NCBI RefSeq assembly: GCF_902833045.1
Contig: NZ_CADFDU010000006.1
Coordinates: 372,001 to 436,000 of the forward strand
Reading direction: 5' to 3'
Length of the DNA stretch: 64,000 nucleotides
From: Burkholderia sp. BCC0322
GTDB taxonomy: Bacteria > Pseudomonadota > Gammaproteobacteria > Burkholderiales > Burkholderiaceae
Shown here one piece after another: positions 34,082 through 45,003 of this stretch. A program made the position numbers and the translations under genes. Each line of letters opens with the position of its first letter. The stretch's first letter is position 1. Under the pieces are notes generated by a model. That model had not been told where the DNA came from. It saw nothing but the letters and a program-made list of their open reading frames with translations, and made no database searches.

Positions 34082-35329
34082 ATGTCGAACCCGAATCCCG
34101 CGGCGCCGCGCGCGCCGATGCTGTCGACCGCCGAGGCACTCGCCGCGCTGCTCGATGCCGCGAAGCCGTTGCCCGGCGCCGAAACGGTCGCCACGCTCGA
34201 CGCGCTTGGCCGCGTGCTGGTCGCTGACGTGAGCTCGCCGCTCGACGTGCCGCCGATGCATACGAGTGCGATGGACGGCTATGCGGTGCGCGTCGCCGAC
34301 CTGCTGCATGGCGAGCGGCGGTTGCCCGTGTCGCAGCGCATTCCGGCAGGTCATCCGGCCGCGCCGCTCGCTGCCGGCACGGCCGCGCGGATCTTCACCG
34401 GCGCGACGGTGCCGCCCGGCGCCGACGCCGTCGTGATGCAGGAACAGACGTCGGCCGACGGCGATGCGGTGGAGATCCTGCACACGCCGAAGGCCGGTGA
34501 ATGGATCACCGCACAGGGCGCGGATATCCGGCAAGGCTCGGTGATCCTGCCGGCCGGCACGCGGCTCACGCCGCAGGCGCTCGGCCTGGCCGCGTCGGTT
34601 GGCTGCGCGCAACTGCCGGTCGCTCGGCGGATTCGCGTCGCGGTGTTCTTCACCGGCGACGAACTGACGATGCCCGGTGAGCCGCTGAAGCCCGGCGCGA
34701 TCTACAACTCGAACCGCTTCACGCTGCGTGGGCTGCTGGAGCGGCTCGGCTGCCACGTGACCGACTACGGGATCGTGCCCGACTCGCTCGCCGCAACGCG
34801 CGACACGCTGCGCGAGGCCGCCCGCGATCACGACGTGATCCTGACGAGCGGCGGTGTGTCGGTCGGCGACGAAGACCACGTGAAGCCGGCCGTCGAGGCC
34901 GAAGGGCGGCTCGCGCTGTGGCAGATCGCGATGAAGCCCGGCAAGCCGCTCGCGTTCGGCGCGGTGCGCCGCGGCGACGATCGCGCCGATGCGCACTTCA
35001 TCGGGCTGCCCGGCAACCCGGTGTCGAGCTTCGTTACGTTCCTGCTGTTCGTGCGGCCGTTCCTGCTGCGCCTGTCCGGCGTGCGCGACGTCGCGCCGCG
35101 CGCGCTGTCGCTGCGCGCCGACTTTTCGCAAAACAAGGGCGACCGGCGCAACGAATTCCTGCGTGCGCGCGTGAACGCGGCCGGTGGCCTTGACCTGTTC
35201 CCGAACCAGAGCTCGGCGGTGCTGACGTCGACAGTGTGGGGCGACGGCCTGATCGACAACCCGCCGCAGCACGCGATCAGCGCTGGCGAGACCGTGCGTT
35301 TCATTCCGTTTTCCGAACTGCTGTCGTAA
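34082..35329 (+). CDS. moeA: Molybdopterin molybdotransferase
   Basis: 415-residue enzyme that inserts molybdate into adenylated molybdopterin, the last general step of Mo-cofactor synthesis. Typical segments are DVPPMHTSAMDGYAVRVADL, ARIFTGATVPPGADAVVMQE, VAVFFTGDEL, the MPT-binding ILTSGGVSVGDEDHVKP and GLPGNPVSSFVTF. Domain IV follows from about residue 335. First gene of moeA-moaD-moaE, 19 bases from moaD. Confidence 0.96.
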   Translation: MSNPNPAAPRAPMLSTAEALAALLDAAKPLPGAETVATLDALGRVLVADVSSPLDVPPMHTSAMDGYAVRVADLLHGERRLPVSQRIPAGHPAAPLAAGTAARIFTGATVPPGADAVVMQEQTSADGDAVEILHTPKAGEWITAQGADIRQGSVILPAGTRLTPQALGLAASVGCAQLPVARRIRVAVFFTGDELTMPGEPLKPGAIYNSNRFTLRGLLERLGCHVTDYGIVPDSLAATRDTLREAARDHDVILTSGGVSVGDEDHVKPAVEAEGRLALWQIAMKPGKPLAFGAVRRGDDRADAHFIGLPGNPVSSFVTFLLFVRPFLLRLSGVRDVAPRALSLRADFSQNKGDRRNEFLRARVNAAGGLDLFPNQSSAVLTSTVWGDGLIDNPPQHAISAGETVRFIPFSELLS

Positions 35330-35348
35330 CGCGACGGCTTGCCGAACC

Positions 35349-35606
35349 ATGAATATTCAACTGAAATTCTTTGCAAGCGTCCGCGAGGCACTGGGCGTCG
35401 CCGACGAGCAGGCCGACGTGCCGGACAGCGTCACGACCGTCGGCGACGTGCGTGCGTGGCTGCGCGTGCGCGGCGGCGCGTGGGCCGAGACGCTCGCCGA
35501 AGGGCGCGCACTGCGCATGGCGTGCAACCACGAGATGACCGATGCCGACACGCGGCTCACCGAAGGCTGCGAAGTCGCGTTCTTTCCGCCGGTGACGGGC
35601 GGTTGA
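35349..35606 (+). CDS. moaD: Molybdopterin synthase sulphur-carrier subunit
   Basis: 85-residue ubiquitin-fold protein whose C-terminal Gly-Gly (residues 84-85, PPVTGG) is thiocarboxylated and gives sulphur to precursor Z in the MoaD-MoaE complex. It begins MNIQLKFFASVREALG, a family hallmark. It lies between moeA and moaE with short spacers of 19 and 10 bases. Confidence 0.96.
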   Translation: MNIQLKFFASVREALGVADEQADVPDSVTTVGDVRAWLRVRGGAWAETLAEGRALRMACNHEMTDADTRLTEGCEVAFFPPVTGG

Positions 35607-35616
35607 GGCACGGGCG

Positions 35617-36093
35617 ATGACAACGGTACGAATCCAGTCCGACGACTTCGACCTGAATGCGGAAGTCGCGGCACTGCGCGCACGCAACCCGAAGATCGGT
35701 GCGCTCGCGTGCTTCGTCGGCACGGTGCGTGATCTGAACGAAGGCGATTCGGTTGCCGCGTTGGAGCTCGAGCACTATCCGGGAATGACCGAGAAGGCGC
35801 TCGAGAAGATTGCCGCCGAGGCCGGCCGGCGCTGGCCGGGCATCGACGTCGCGATCGTGCATCGCGTCGGCCGACTCCTGCCGCTCGACCAGATCGTGAT
35901 GGTCGCAACGGTTGCGTCGCACCGCGGCGATGCGTTCGCGTCGTGCGAGTTCGTGATGGACTACCTGAAGACCGAAGCGCCGTTCTGGAAGAAGGAAACG
36001 ACGCCGGATGGCGAGCGCTGGGTCGATGCGCGCAGCACCGACGATGCTGCACTCGCGCGCTGGGGCATCGAATCGGGCAATACGCGGCGCTGA
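35617..36093 (+). CDS. moaE: Molybdopterin synthase catalytic subunit
   Basis: 158-residue large subunit of molybdopterin synthase, converting cyclic pyranopterin monophosphate to molybdopterin with two MoaD molecules. Signatures are GALACFVGTVRDLNEGDSV, VHRVGRLLPLDQIVMVATVASHRGD-type core (here LPLDQIVMVATV) and APFWKKETTPDGERWVDAR, which carries the catalytic lysines. Last gene of moeA-moaD-moaE; no strong terminator is seen before the converging haemoglobin gene. Confidence 0.96.
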   Translation: MTTVRIQSDDFDLNAEVAALRARNPKIGALACFVGTVRDLNEGDSVAALELEHYPGMTEKALEKIAAEAGRRWPGIDVAIVHRVGRLLPLDQIVMVATVASHRGDAFASCEFVMDYLKTEAPFWKKETTPDGERWVDARSTDDAALARWGIESGNTRR

Positions 36094-36159
36094 GCACGGC
36101 GTCAGCGGAGTGCGGCGTGGTGCCGCTTGCGCGCAAGCGGCACGCGTGACGGTTGCCCG

Positions 36160-36720
36160 TTAAGCGTCCGGATCGCTGCCGCGGCCGATGATCTTCGTCG
36201 GAAACGGCTCGCCGCGGGCACGCGACGGCAACGCGTGCGGATCGTCGCCCACGTCGCGACGGCGCGGCGAGATCGCGTCGAGCAGGGCCTGCTGCTCGGG
36301 CGGAATCCGGTAGTCCCAGCCGAACCGGCTCAACTGGAGGCTCTGCGCGATCCGCAGCGCGGGCTCCATGAAGCGGATTGCCGCGGGCGGCGCGTAGCGC
36401 GCCTCGACGGTCTTCAGGAACAGTGACAGCCAGCGGCTGAAATGGGCCGGCTCGATCCCGTCGAGCGGCTGGTGCGCCTGCTGCACGTTGCCGCGATAGC
36501 CCTTGGTGCCAAGCACGAGGCTCGACCAGAAAGTGACCATCTTCGGCAGGTGGTCGTCCCAGCGGCCCGCCAGCTTCGCGTCGAACACGGGCCCGAGCAG
36601 CGGATCGGCGCGCACGCGGTCGTAGAACGCGTAGACGAGATCGCGGATGTTCTCTTCGGTCGGCTCGGTGTCGCGAGGGCGGGCCGGTGCGGTATCGGGC
36701 GAGGCGGGCATGACGGTCAT
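36160..36720 (-). CDS. Truncated haemoglobin, group III type
   Basis: 186-residue 2-on-2 globin. The globin core (about 20-140) has LPKMVTFWSSLVLGTKGYRGN and QQAHQPLDGIEPAHFSRWLSLF, where the second His is the proximal haem ligand; this pattern fits group III. A ~45-residue C-terminal extension (GDDPHALPSRARGEPFP) has no known role. The start may be ATG 36720 or ATG 36711; neither has a good ribosome site. It is divergent from an nsrR-type regulator, which suggests a role in nitric oxide detoxification or sensing. That role is inference from context; group III globins have also been linked to microaerobic respiration. Confidence 0.88.
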   Translation of the reverse strand: MTVMPASPDTAPARPRDTEPTEENIRDLVYAFYDRVRADPLLGPVFDAKLAGRWDDHLPKMVTFWSSLVLGTKGYRGNVQQAHQPLDGIEPAHFSRWLSLFLKTVEARYAPPAAIRFMEPALRIAQSLQLSRFGWDYRIPPEQQALLDAISPRRRDVGDDPHALPSRARGEPFPTKIIGRGSDPDA

Positions 36721-36836
36721 GGCAAAAGGGCCGGAGAAATAGGCAACGACAGGGCGGCGGCGCGGACATCGTGCAGGACACCGGCCGAATTTTGACGCAA
36801 AATGGCGTCCAATGACCCCTGAAAACGTGTAAGTGT

Positions 36837-36846
36837 CAAGCATCTT
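36837..36846 (-). promoter_or_regulatory. Possible NsrR half-site between globin and nsrR genes
   Basis: The minus strand reads AAGATGCTTG, which resembles one NsrR half-site (AAGATGy). I see no clear second half at the expected distance, so this is a weak candidate. Confidence 0.25.
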
Positions 36847-36969
36847 ATTGCGCGCACGCCCTCCCGGCAACCCGGGGCCGCAGAACAGGGCCGTCAACCG
36901 GCTTCGTGTGCATCCCGACCGGCCCGGCTCACGTAATCGGGACACGATCGATCTTTTCCGTATTCGCCC

Positions 36970-37485
36970 ATGAGACTCACCGACTACACCGACTATTCGC
37001 TGCGCGTGATGCTGTACCTTGCCGTGCGCGGCGAGGGGCTCGCCACGATCCAGGAGATCTCGGACGCCTACGGCATCTCGAAGAACCATCTGATGAAAGT
37101 CGTGCAGCAGCTCGGCGAGCTGGGGTGGGTCGATACCGTTCGTGGTCGCAATGGCGGGCTGCGGCTGTTCCCCGAATCGCTGCAACTGACCGTCGGCCAG
37201 GTCGTGCGTGCGACCGAGAGCGATTTTGCGCTGGTCGGCTGCTTCTCGACCGACGGCGAGTCGCGCGGCTGCGTGATCGAGCCGCGGTGTCGGTTGAAGG
37301 GCGTGCTGGCGGCCGCGCGCGATGCATTCTTTGCCGAACTCGACCGTCACACGCTAGGCGAACTGGTCGAACCTGCCTCGCCGCTGGCCGCGTTGCTCGG
37401 CATTCTCCCGGTCGTGCACATGCGTGCCGAGCCGTTGCCGGAAGACGTACCCGCGCCCGTCGAGCCGCCGTCGACGGCCGGCTGA
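36970..37485 (+). CDS. nsrR: Rrf2-family regulator, NsrR-like
   Basis: 171-residue iron-sulphur regulator. The winged helix is residues 1-75 (MRLTDYTDYSLRVMLYLAV, and ISKNHLMKVVQQLGELGWVDTVRGRNGGLRL). Three cysteines in the Rrf2 positions, Cys91, Cys101 and Cys107 (GCFSTDGESRGCVIEPRCRL), would hold an Fe-S cluster sensitive to nitric oxide. NsrR represses NO-detoxifying genes; the adjoining divergent globin is a likely target. The C-terminal 35 residues are Pro/Glu-rich. NsrR rather than IscR is supported by the N-terminus and Cys spacing. Confidence 0.88.
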   Translation: MRLTDYTDYSLRVMLYLAVRGEGLATIQEISDAYGISKNHLMKVVQQLGELGWVDTVRGRNGGLRLFPESLQLTVGQVVRATESDFALVGCFSTDGESRGCVIEPRCRLKGVLAAARDAFFAELDRHTLGELVEPASPLAALLGILPVVHMRAEPLPEDVPAPVEPPSTAG

Positions 37486-37581
37486 TACGCGCTCGCCGGG
37501 CTTCTCGATCCGGCTGCGGCCCGTCCAGGCGCCGCGTCAAGGATATCCATCGATTTTTGCGCTGAATCAACCCGAATTTCG

Positions 37582-37609
37582 CTTGAAAGCCGCATAACCA
37601 TCCTCATCT
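37582..37609 (+). promoter_or_regulatory. Sigma-32 heat-shock promoter of clpB
   Basis: CTTGAAA (37582-37588), 13-base spacer, CCTCATCT (37602-37609), close to the sigma-32 consensus CTTGAAA-N11-16-CCCCATnT. Transcription would start about 25 bases before clpB's ribosome site. Confidence 0.78.
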
Positions 37610-37642
37610 TGGTGTTAATCGAAAATTGGAGGTCTCGACTAA

Positions 37643-40240
<2,598 letters not shown>

Positions 40241-40286
40241 TCGCCTGCCATCGGCTGCCGCCCGGTTCGCGCCGGGCGCGCAAAAG

Positions 40287-40314
40287 CAAACACCCCGCCT
40301 CGGCGGGGTGTTTG
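40287..40314. terminator. Bidirectional terminator between clpB and yidB-like genes
   Basis: 13-bp arms CAAACACCCCGCC / GGCGGGGTGTTTG with a very short loop, flanked by A-rich sequence on the left and T-rich on the right. Confidence 0.9.
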
Positions 40315-40343
40315 TTTATGGCGCGTCGCAACGACGCGGCGCG

Positions 40344-40781
40344 TCAGCCCTGCTTGTTGCCGCCGAACATGCCGGCGATCTGCGACAGCGAGCCGAGCAC
40401 ATTCGACGGATCGACCTGTGCCTGGCCGTCGGCCGGCACCGTGCCGTCCGGCGTCGCGTGGTTGACGACGTGCGGCAGCACTTGCGCGAGGACGGTCGAG
40501 GCCATCGACGGATCGACACCGAACTTGCTCGCGAGCGCGCCGATCGCGTCCGAGCCGAGCACGTTCTGCAGCGTGTCCGGCGAGATCGGCTGGTTCTGGC
40601 CGGTGCCGACCCACGAGCCGATGATGTCGCCGGCGCCGCCGGCCTTGAATTTCTCGATCAGGCCATTCAGGCCGCCCGGCTGGTTGTTGATAAATTCGAG
40701 CGCGGTCGTGATCAGTGCGCTTTGCGAGTTGCCGCCGGCCTGGCCGCCGAGCAGACCGCCAACGATGTCGAGGAGACCCAT
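40344..40781 (-). CDS. YidB-family (DUF937) protein
   Basis: 145-residue protein of the YidB/DUF937 family, function unknown. The Gly-rich start (MGLLDIVGGLLGGQAGG) is followed by helical segments (ALITTALEFINNQPGGLNGLIEKFKAGGAGDIIGSW) typical of the family, then NVLGSDAIGALASKFG and a Gly-rich end (MFGGNKQG). AAGGTG precedes ATG 40781. No signal peptide. It sits alone between clpB (convergent) and a secreted HhH protein gene 88 bases upstream on the same strand. Confidence 0.85.
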   Translation of the reverse strand: MGLLDIVGGLLGGQAGGNSQSALITTALEFINNQPGGLNGLIEKFKAGGAGDIIGSWVGTGQNQPISPDTLQNVLGSDAIGALASKFGVDPSMASTVLAQVLPHVVNHATPDGTVPADGQAQVDPSNVLGSLSQIAGMFGGNKQG

Positions 40782-40869
40782 GGTTCTTCACCTTTACCGA
40801 TAAGGGCGCCACGCAGTGGGCGCCCGTTGAACGAATGCCGCGCGCACGCCGTCGCGCGCGCGGCGCACA

Positions 40870-41481
40870 TCAGGCGCCCGACGCCGCGGCGGCGGAGGCT
40901 GCCTTGTCCTTCTTGCCTTTCTTCTTCGAACCCTTCGTCGCCTTAGCCGACGACGCTGCGGCCGGTGCGCTCGCACCCGCATCCGCGGATGCCGCCGTTG
41001 CCGCGGCCGCTTTTTCCTTCTTCGTCATGCGCTTGGCCTTGGCCGGCTTCGCCGCCGCATCCGGCGCGCTGGCCGCCGGTGCCGGTGCGGTGGCCGTCGT
41101 GCCGGCCGTCGCGGTCGTGGACGTGGACGCCGTGCCTGCCGACGTCGTTGCCGACGGGGCGGCCGAAGTCGTCGCGGCCGGCTTCGACAGTTTCACCCCC
41201 TTCGGCGGCGTCGCCGAGCCGCCGATCGTCAGGCCGTTTTCCTCGAGATGCCCGACCGACTTCGTGCCGAGGCCCTTCACGCGGTTCGCGAGATCGTCCG
41301 CGTCCTTGAACGGGCCGTTCTTGGTGCGTTCGTCGATGATCGCCTTCGACTTCACGGGCCCGAGACCCTTCACGGATTCGAGCGCGGCCTGGTCAGCCGT
41401 GTTGACCTCGACGGCCGCGGCGAGGCCTGCGGCGAGCGATAGCGATAGCGCGACGAACAGCATCAGCAGCTTTTTCAGCAT
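40870..41481 (-). CDS. Secreted helix-hairpin-helix protein with basic Ala/Lys tail
   Basis: 203-residue protein. The signal peptide (MLKKLLMLFVALSLSLAAGLAAA) is followed by a ComEA-type helix-hairpin-helix domain (about 25-85; VNTADQAALESVKGLGPVKS and LANRVKGLGTKSV), which binds DNA non-specifically. Residues 95-203 are a low-complexity tail: a Thr/Ser/Ala part, then Lys/Ala clusters (KAKRMTKKEKAAAA, KATKGSKKKGKKDKAA) like histone H1 tails. ComEA in other bacteria pulls DNA into the periplasm during transformation; whether this protein does so is unknown, and no other competence gene is nearby. AGGGAG precedes the start. Confidence 0.85.
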   Translation of the reverse strand: MLKKLLMLFVALSLSLAAGLAAAVEVNTADQAALESVKGLGPVKSKAIIDERTKNGPFKDADDLANRVKGLGTKSVGHLEENGLTIGGSATPPKGVKLSKPAATTSAAPSATTSAGTASTSTTATAGTTATAPAPAASAPDAAAKPAKAKRMTKKEKAAAATAASADAGASAPAAASSAKATKGSKKKGKKDKAASAAAASGA

Positions 41482-41726
41482 GGCAAAGGCTCCCTGGTTC
41501 TGACGGATGAATGGCTGTTGTAACGAACGGCGGAGCGAGGCCCGGCCGGGCGTCGCCGTTAAGCATAGGACAAATGCGTGCCCTTTTTAAGACAGGCTGA
41601 CCGAATCTTGCTGAAGGCTTGCGGCGCTGTAAAGGCCGAAGCTCGCGCCGGACGGCGGTTTTGACCATTCTTTACGGTGTCGCGGGGGTATCGCCGATGA
41701 TCGTCGCACTGGCTGTTCGACAGGGC

Positions 41727-41757
41727 TTGACTTAGAGTGAACTCTAACTCCTAACCT
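41727..41757 (+). promoter_or_regulatory. MerR-type promoter with 19-base spacer
   Basis: TTGACT (41727-41732), 19-base spacer, TAACCT (41752-41757). The spacer contains a perfect 7-2-7 dyad TTAGAGT-GA-ACTCTAA (41732-41747). This is the classical overlong promoter that MerR proteins untwist. Transcription would start only a few bases before the merR start codon. Confidence 0.75.
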
Positions 41758-41767
41758 TGTTCCTGCC

Positions 41768-42229
41768 ATGTCGAAAACCGTAACCCAACCTTCCTCCGCC
41801 GGCCCGCTGACGATCGGCCAGGTCGCCGAAATGACCGGCTTGTCGACGCATACGCTGCGGTACTACGAGCAGGCCGGCCTGCTGCGCGCAATTTCGCGCA
41901 CGGCGGCCGGGCACCGGCTCTATGCGCCGGCCGACCTTGACTGGCTGGCCTTCGTGATGCGCCTGAAGGCGACCGGTATGCCGGTCGCGCAGATGCAGGC
42001 GTTCGCGGCGCTGCGCGCGCAAGGCGAAGCGACCTTCGGTGCGCGGCGCAGTCTGCTAGTCGGGCATCGCGATGCGGTGCGCGCGCATATCGCGGAGCTG
42101 CAGGCGAGCCTCGACGTGATCAGCGACAAGATCGCGTACTACGAAGCACAGGAGCGGGATGCGGCGAGACGGGCGAAACCTTCTCACTCTCCATCGGAAC
42201 AGGACGGACACAATGGAACGACGCGTTGA
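41768..42229 (+). CDS. MerR-family regulator (AdhR-like)
   Basis: 153-residue MerR regulator. The helix-turn-helix is residues 15-85 (LTIGQVAEMTGLSTHTLRYYEQAGLL, in two parts), followed by a dimerisation helix (about 95-135). No cysteine pair for metal binding is visible in the C-terminus, which favours a small electrophile/stress signal as in AdhR/NmlR rather than a metal. The gene is read from the dyad-containing promoter at 41727, so it probably controls itself and the decarboxylase-like gene it overlaps by 17 bases. Confidence 0.88.
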   Translation: MSKTVTQPSSAGPLTIGQVAEMTGLSTHTLRYYEQAGLLRAISRTAAGHRLYAPADLDWLAFVMRLKATGMPVAQMQAFAALRAQGEATFGARRSLLVGHRDAVRAHIAELQASLDVISDKIAYYEAQERDAARRAKPSHSPSEQDGHNGTTR

Positions 42230-42662
42230 AGACCGCTACACGCGCGGCTGGAACAAACTGAAGGAAATCGACGGCGAAGTGGGCGAGCGCGTGATCGCGG
42301 CCCTCGCGCCGGTCGCGCCGGACTTCGGTCGGCTCCTGGTCGAATTCGGTTTCGGCGACATCTACAGCCGGCCGCAACTCGACCTGAAAGCGCGCGAGAT
42401 CGCGACGATCGCGGCGCTGGCCGCGCTCGGCAACGCGCAGCCGCAACTCAAAGTGCATATCGAGGCCGCGCTCAATGTGGGTTGCACGCGCGACGAGATC
42501 GTCGAGGTGTTCATGCAGATGGCCGTCTATGCGGGTTTTCCAGCCGCGCTCAACGCATTGTTCGCCGCGCACGAGGTGTTCGTGCGGCGCGACGAAGCCG
42601 AGGCGGCCGGCAAGACGGGTGACACCGCGAACGCGCGCGAAGCGGCGGTGCATGCGTCGTGA
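42213..42662 (+). CDS. Carboxymuconolactone decarboxylase family protein
   Basis: 149-residue CMD/AhpD-fold protein. Family stretches are RGWNKLKEIDGEVGERVI, FGFGDIYSRPQLDLKAREIATIA (split here) and HIEAALNVGCTRDEIVEVFMQ. It has a single Cys (VGCTRDE) and lacks the CxxC of AhpD, so an alkylhydroperoxidase role is unlikely; a lyase or binding role is possible. The start ATG 42213 (GGACG upstream) lies inside the end of the merR gene. The MerR-CMD pair recurs in Burkholderia and relatives; the substrate is unknown. Confidence 0.88.
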   Translation: MERRVEDRYTRGWNKLKEIDGEVGERVIAALAPVAPDFGRLLVEFGFGDIYSRPQLDLKAREIATIAALAALGNAQPQLKVHIEAALNVGCTRDEIVEVFMQMAVYAGFPAALNALFAAHEVFVRRDEAEAAGKTGDTANAREAAVHAS

Positions 42663-42682
42663 GTGGTCGGCGCGCCGGCGCG

Positions 42683-44599
42683 TCACGCGCGATGCGGCGC
42701 GACGATCCGGTGCTTCGCGATGCGCCGGTACAACGTCGCCCGCGAGATGCCGAGCGCCTGCGCGGCCGCGTCGGGCCGCCAGCGATGCGCGGTGAGCGCG
42801 GCGATGATGCGGCCGCGTTCGTCGTCGGGCAGCGTGCCGGTCGCCACGCCGCCGAGTGACGCGGCAATATCGGCCGGCAGATCTTGCCGCGTCACGCGCG
42901 CGGTGTCGCACACCGCGCACGCATAGCGCAGCACGTTGCGCAACTGCCGCACGTTGCCGGGCCACGGGTACGCGGCGAGTTGTTCGGCGAGCGTCGCGTC
43001 GAGCGTCAGCACGTGGCCGGTTGCCTGCGCCTCCTCGGCGAACACGGCGGCAATCACGTCGCGCACGTCAGCACGCTCACGCAGCGGCGGCAGTTCGAAC
43101 GTCGCGCCGCTCAGCCGGTAGTACAGATCCTCGCGGAACGTGCCGTCGGCCACCATGCGTGCGAGATCGCGGTGCGTCGCGCAGATCACGTCGAGATCGA
43201 CGCGTACGGGGGTATCGCTGCCGAGCGGCACGACCTCGCCATCGGCGAGCACACGCAACAGGCGTGTCTGCAGCGCGAGCGGCATGTCGCCGATTTCGTC
43301 GAGGAACAGCGTGCCGCCGTCGGCGAGCGCGATCTTGCCGCGCGCGCCATGCTTGCGTGCGCCGGTGAACGCGCCGGCCGCATAGCCGAACAATTCGCTC
43401 TCGATCAGCGCTTCCGGCAGCGCTCCGCAATTGACGGCGACGAACGGCCGCGCACGTCGCGCACCGGCGTCGTGGATCGCGCGCGCGAACACTTCCTTGC
43501 CCGCGCCGGTTTCGCCGAGCACGAGAATCGGCAGCCGCTTGCTCGCGACACGCAGCGCGAGCTCGGCCTGCTGCGCGATATGCGCGTCGCTGCTGTGCAG
43601 GAACGGCGTCAGCGCGCCGACGTGGCGTTGCGCGGTGCCCGGGCGGCGCGAGGCCGTGCCGGGTTCGCGGCCGGTGCGCCGTAGCGGCGCACGCAGCCGT
43701 GCATAGAGCGGCGCGCCGGTCGCGCGCAGCCGCAGCGTGGCGATCGCATCGAGCCGCGCGGCATCGCGCAGCGGCATCTCGGTCGCATCGAAGATCTCGT
43801 CGATATGGCGCGGTTCGCGCAGCGCCGGCAGCGCATCGCGTGCCTGCCGGTTCGCGGCGACGATATTGCCGCATTCGTCGAACGCGATCAGCCACTCGGG
43901 TTGCGCTTCGACGTAGTGACGATTCGGATGCCCGAACAGGATCCAGTGGTGCGCGGTGCTGTGCACGAAGTAGCCGTCCTCGATCAGCGCCGCGCTCTGC
44001 CGCACGAGCTGATAGACGAGACGCTGGCTGTCGCGGCCGTCGGGCGAATGAACGGCCGACGCGTCTAGCACGCCGATCAGTTCGCCGCCCGGCGAGAAGA
44101 TCGGTGCCGCGCTGCAGGTGAGCGTCGTGAATGCCGCGCGAAAGTGATCGGTCTTGTGCACGGTAATCGGCGCGAGATCGGTCAGTACGTTCGCGACACC
44201 GCAGGTGCCTTCCTCGCTTTCCGACCAGCACGAACCGATATGCAGCCCGGCGTGGCGGAAGTCGTTGCGGCGCTCGCGGTCGATCCGGTAGTCGATCGTC
44301 ACGCCGTGCGCGTCGGTCAGCATCACGCAGTAGTCGGCGACGCGGATCATGTCGTGCAGCCGCGTCAGGCACTGGCCCGACGCGCGCAGGAACGCCTCCT
44401 CCTTGTCGCGCACTTCGCGCAGCTCGGCCGCGGTCAGCACGCGCGGACCGATCGACGAAGCGGGGTCGAGACGGTAGCGCTCCAGCGACCGCTGCCACGA
44501 CGACACGAGGCGCGACGATTCGGCCGGCGCGGGCAGGCGTCCGGCGAGCGCGCCGAGCACACGGTCGGCGTGCTGGGCCTGGGGGACGGCGTAAGGCAT
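42683..44599 (-). CDS. acoR: Sigma-54-dependent activator of acetoin catabolism
   Basis: 638-residue bacterial enhancer-binding protein. The N-terminal sensory part includes a GAF domain (about 80-210, [38 protein letters not shown] split). The AAA+ motor has Walker A GETGAGKE (362-369), the sigma-54-contact GAFTGA loop (409-414), and Walker B FLDEIG (432-437). A Fis-type helix-turn-helix ends the protein (about 592-635, [16 protein letters not shown]). The start ATG 44599 is the family N-terminus. It is divergent from the aco genes, with palindromes in between, so it should activate them when acetoin is present and may regulate itself. Confidence 0.93.
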   Translation of the reverse strand: MPYAVPQAQHADRVLGALAGRLPAPAESSRLVSSWQRSLERYRLDPASSIGPRVLTAAELREVRDKEEAFLRASGQCLTRLHDMIRVADYCVMLTDAHGVTIDYRIDRERRNDFRHAGLHIGSCWSESEEGTCGVANVLTDLAPITVHKTDHFRAAFTTLTCSAAPIFSPGGELIGVLDASAVHSPDGRDSQRLVYQLVRQSAALIEDGYFVHSTAHHWILFGHPNRHYVEAQPEWLIAFDECGNIVAANRQARDALPALREPRHIDEIFDATEMPLRDAARLDAIATLRLRATGAPLYARLRAPLRRTGREPGTASRRPGTAQRHVGALTPFLHSSDAHIAQQAELALRVASKRLPILVLGETGAGKEVFARAIHDAGARRARPFVAVNCGALPEALIESELFGYAAGAFTGARKHGARGKIALADGGTLFLDEIGDMPLALQTRLLRVLADGEVVPLGSDTPVRVDLDVICATHRDLARMVADGTFREDLYYRLSGATFELPPLRERADVRDVIAAVFAEEAQATGHVLTLDATLAEQLAAYPWPGNVRQLRNVLRYACAVCDTARVTRQDLPADIAASLGGVATGTLPDDERGRIIAALTAHRWRPDAAAQALGISRATLYRRIAKHRIVAPHRA

Positions 44600-44690
44600 G
44601 GTCGGCTCCGGTTCCGTACGGCGGGGAATGCGCTGTCCTTGTAGCACATCCCGTTCGGCGGATCACATTGCATCGCAGCACGCGACCGGC

Positions 44691-44741
44691 GTGAGACGTT
44701 CGTCTCACCGGTATCGCGGGCCGTCTCGTGACGTTGAGACG
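44691..44741. promoter_or_regulatory. Palindromes likely bound by AcoR (upstream activating sites)
   Basis: GTGAGACG-TT-CGTCTCAC (44691-44708) is a perfect 8-2-8 palindrome. A second element, CGTCTC-N8-GAGACG (44722-44741), repeats the same core. They are about 250-300 bases upstream of the sigma-54 promoter, usual for enhancer sites, and about 90-140 bases upstream of the acoR start codon. Confidence 0.6.
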
Positions 44742-44987
44742 CGTTCATGTGCGACCGGCGGAGATCGTCCCGCATGACGCGGCATGCGCGGCGCCGCGAT
44801 ACCGCGGGGTTTGCGGGCGCAGCGGCACGCTTGCACCGGCGTCGCGAGGACCGTTTCGTCGCATCGACGATGTGAGACGCACGAGTCGAATTGCCGCGTG
44901 CTCCGTCCTTCCAGCCGCGAACCGGGGAGCGCCTGCATACCCGCCGCGTCAACATTCACATGGGTTTCACGTGCATCGCACGCACGA

Positions 44988-45003
44988 TGGCACGCCGCTT
45001 GCA
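44988..45003 (+). promoter_or_regulatory. Sigma-54 promoter of the aco operon
   Basis: TGGCAC-GCCGC-TTGCA, a full match to the -24/-12 consensus with correct GG/GC spacing. Start of transcription would be near 45014, about 120 bases before acoX. Confidence 0.88.
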
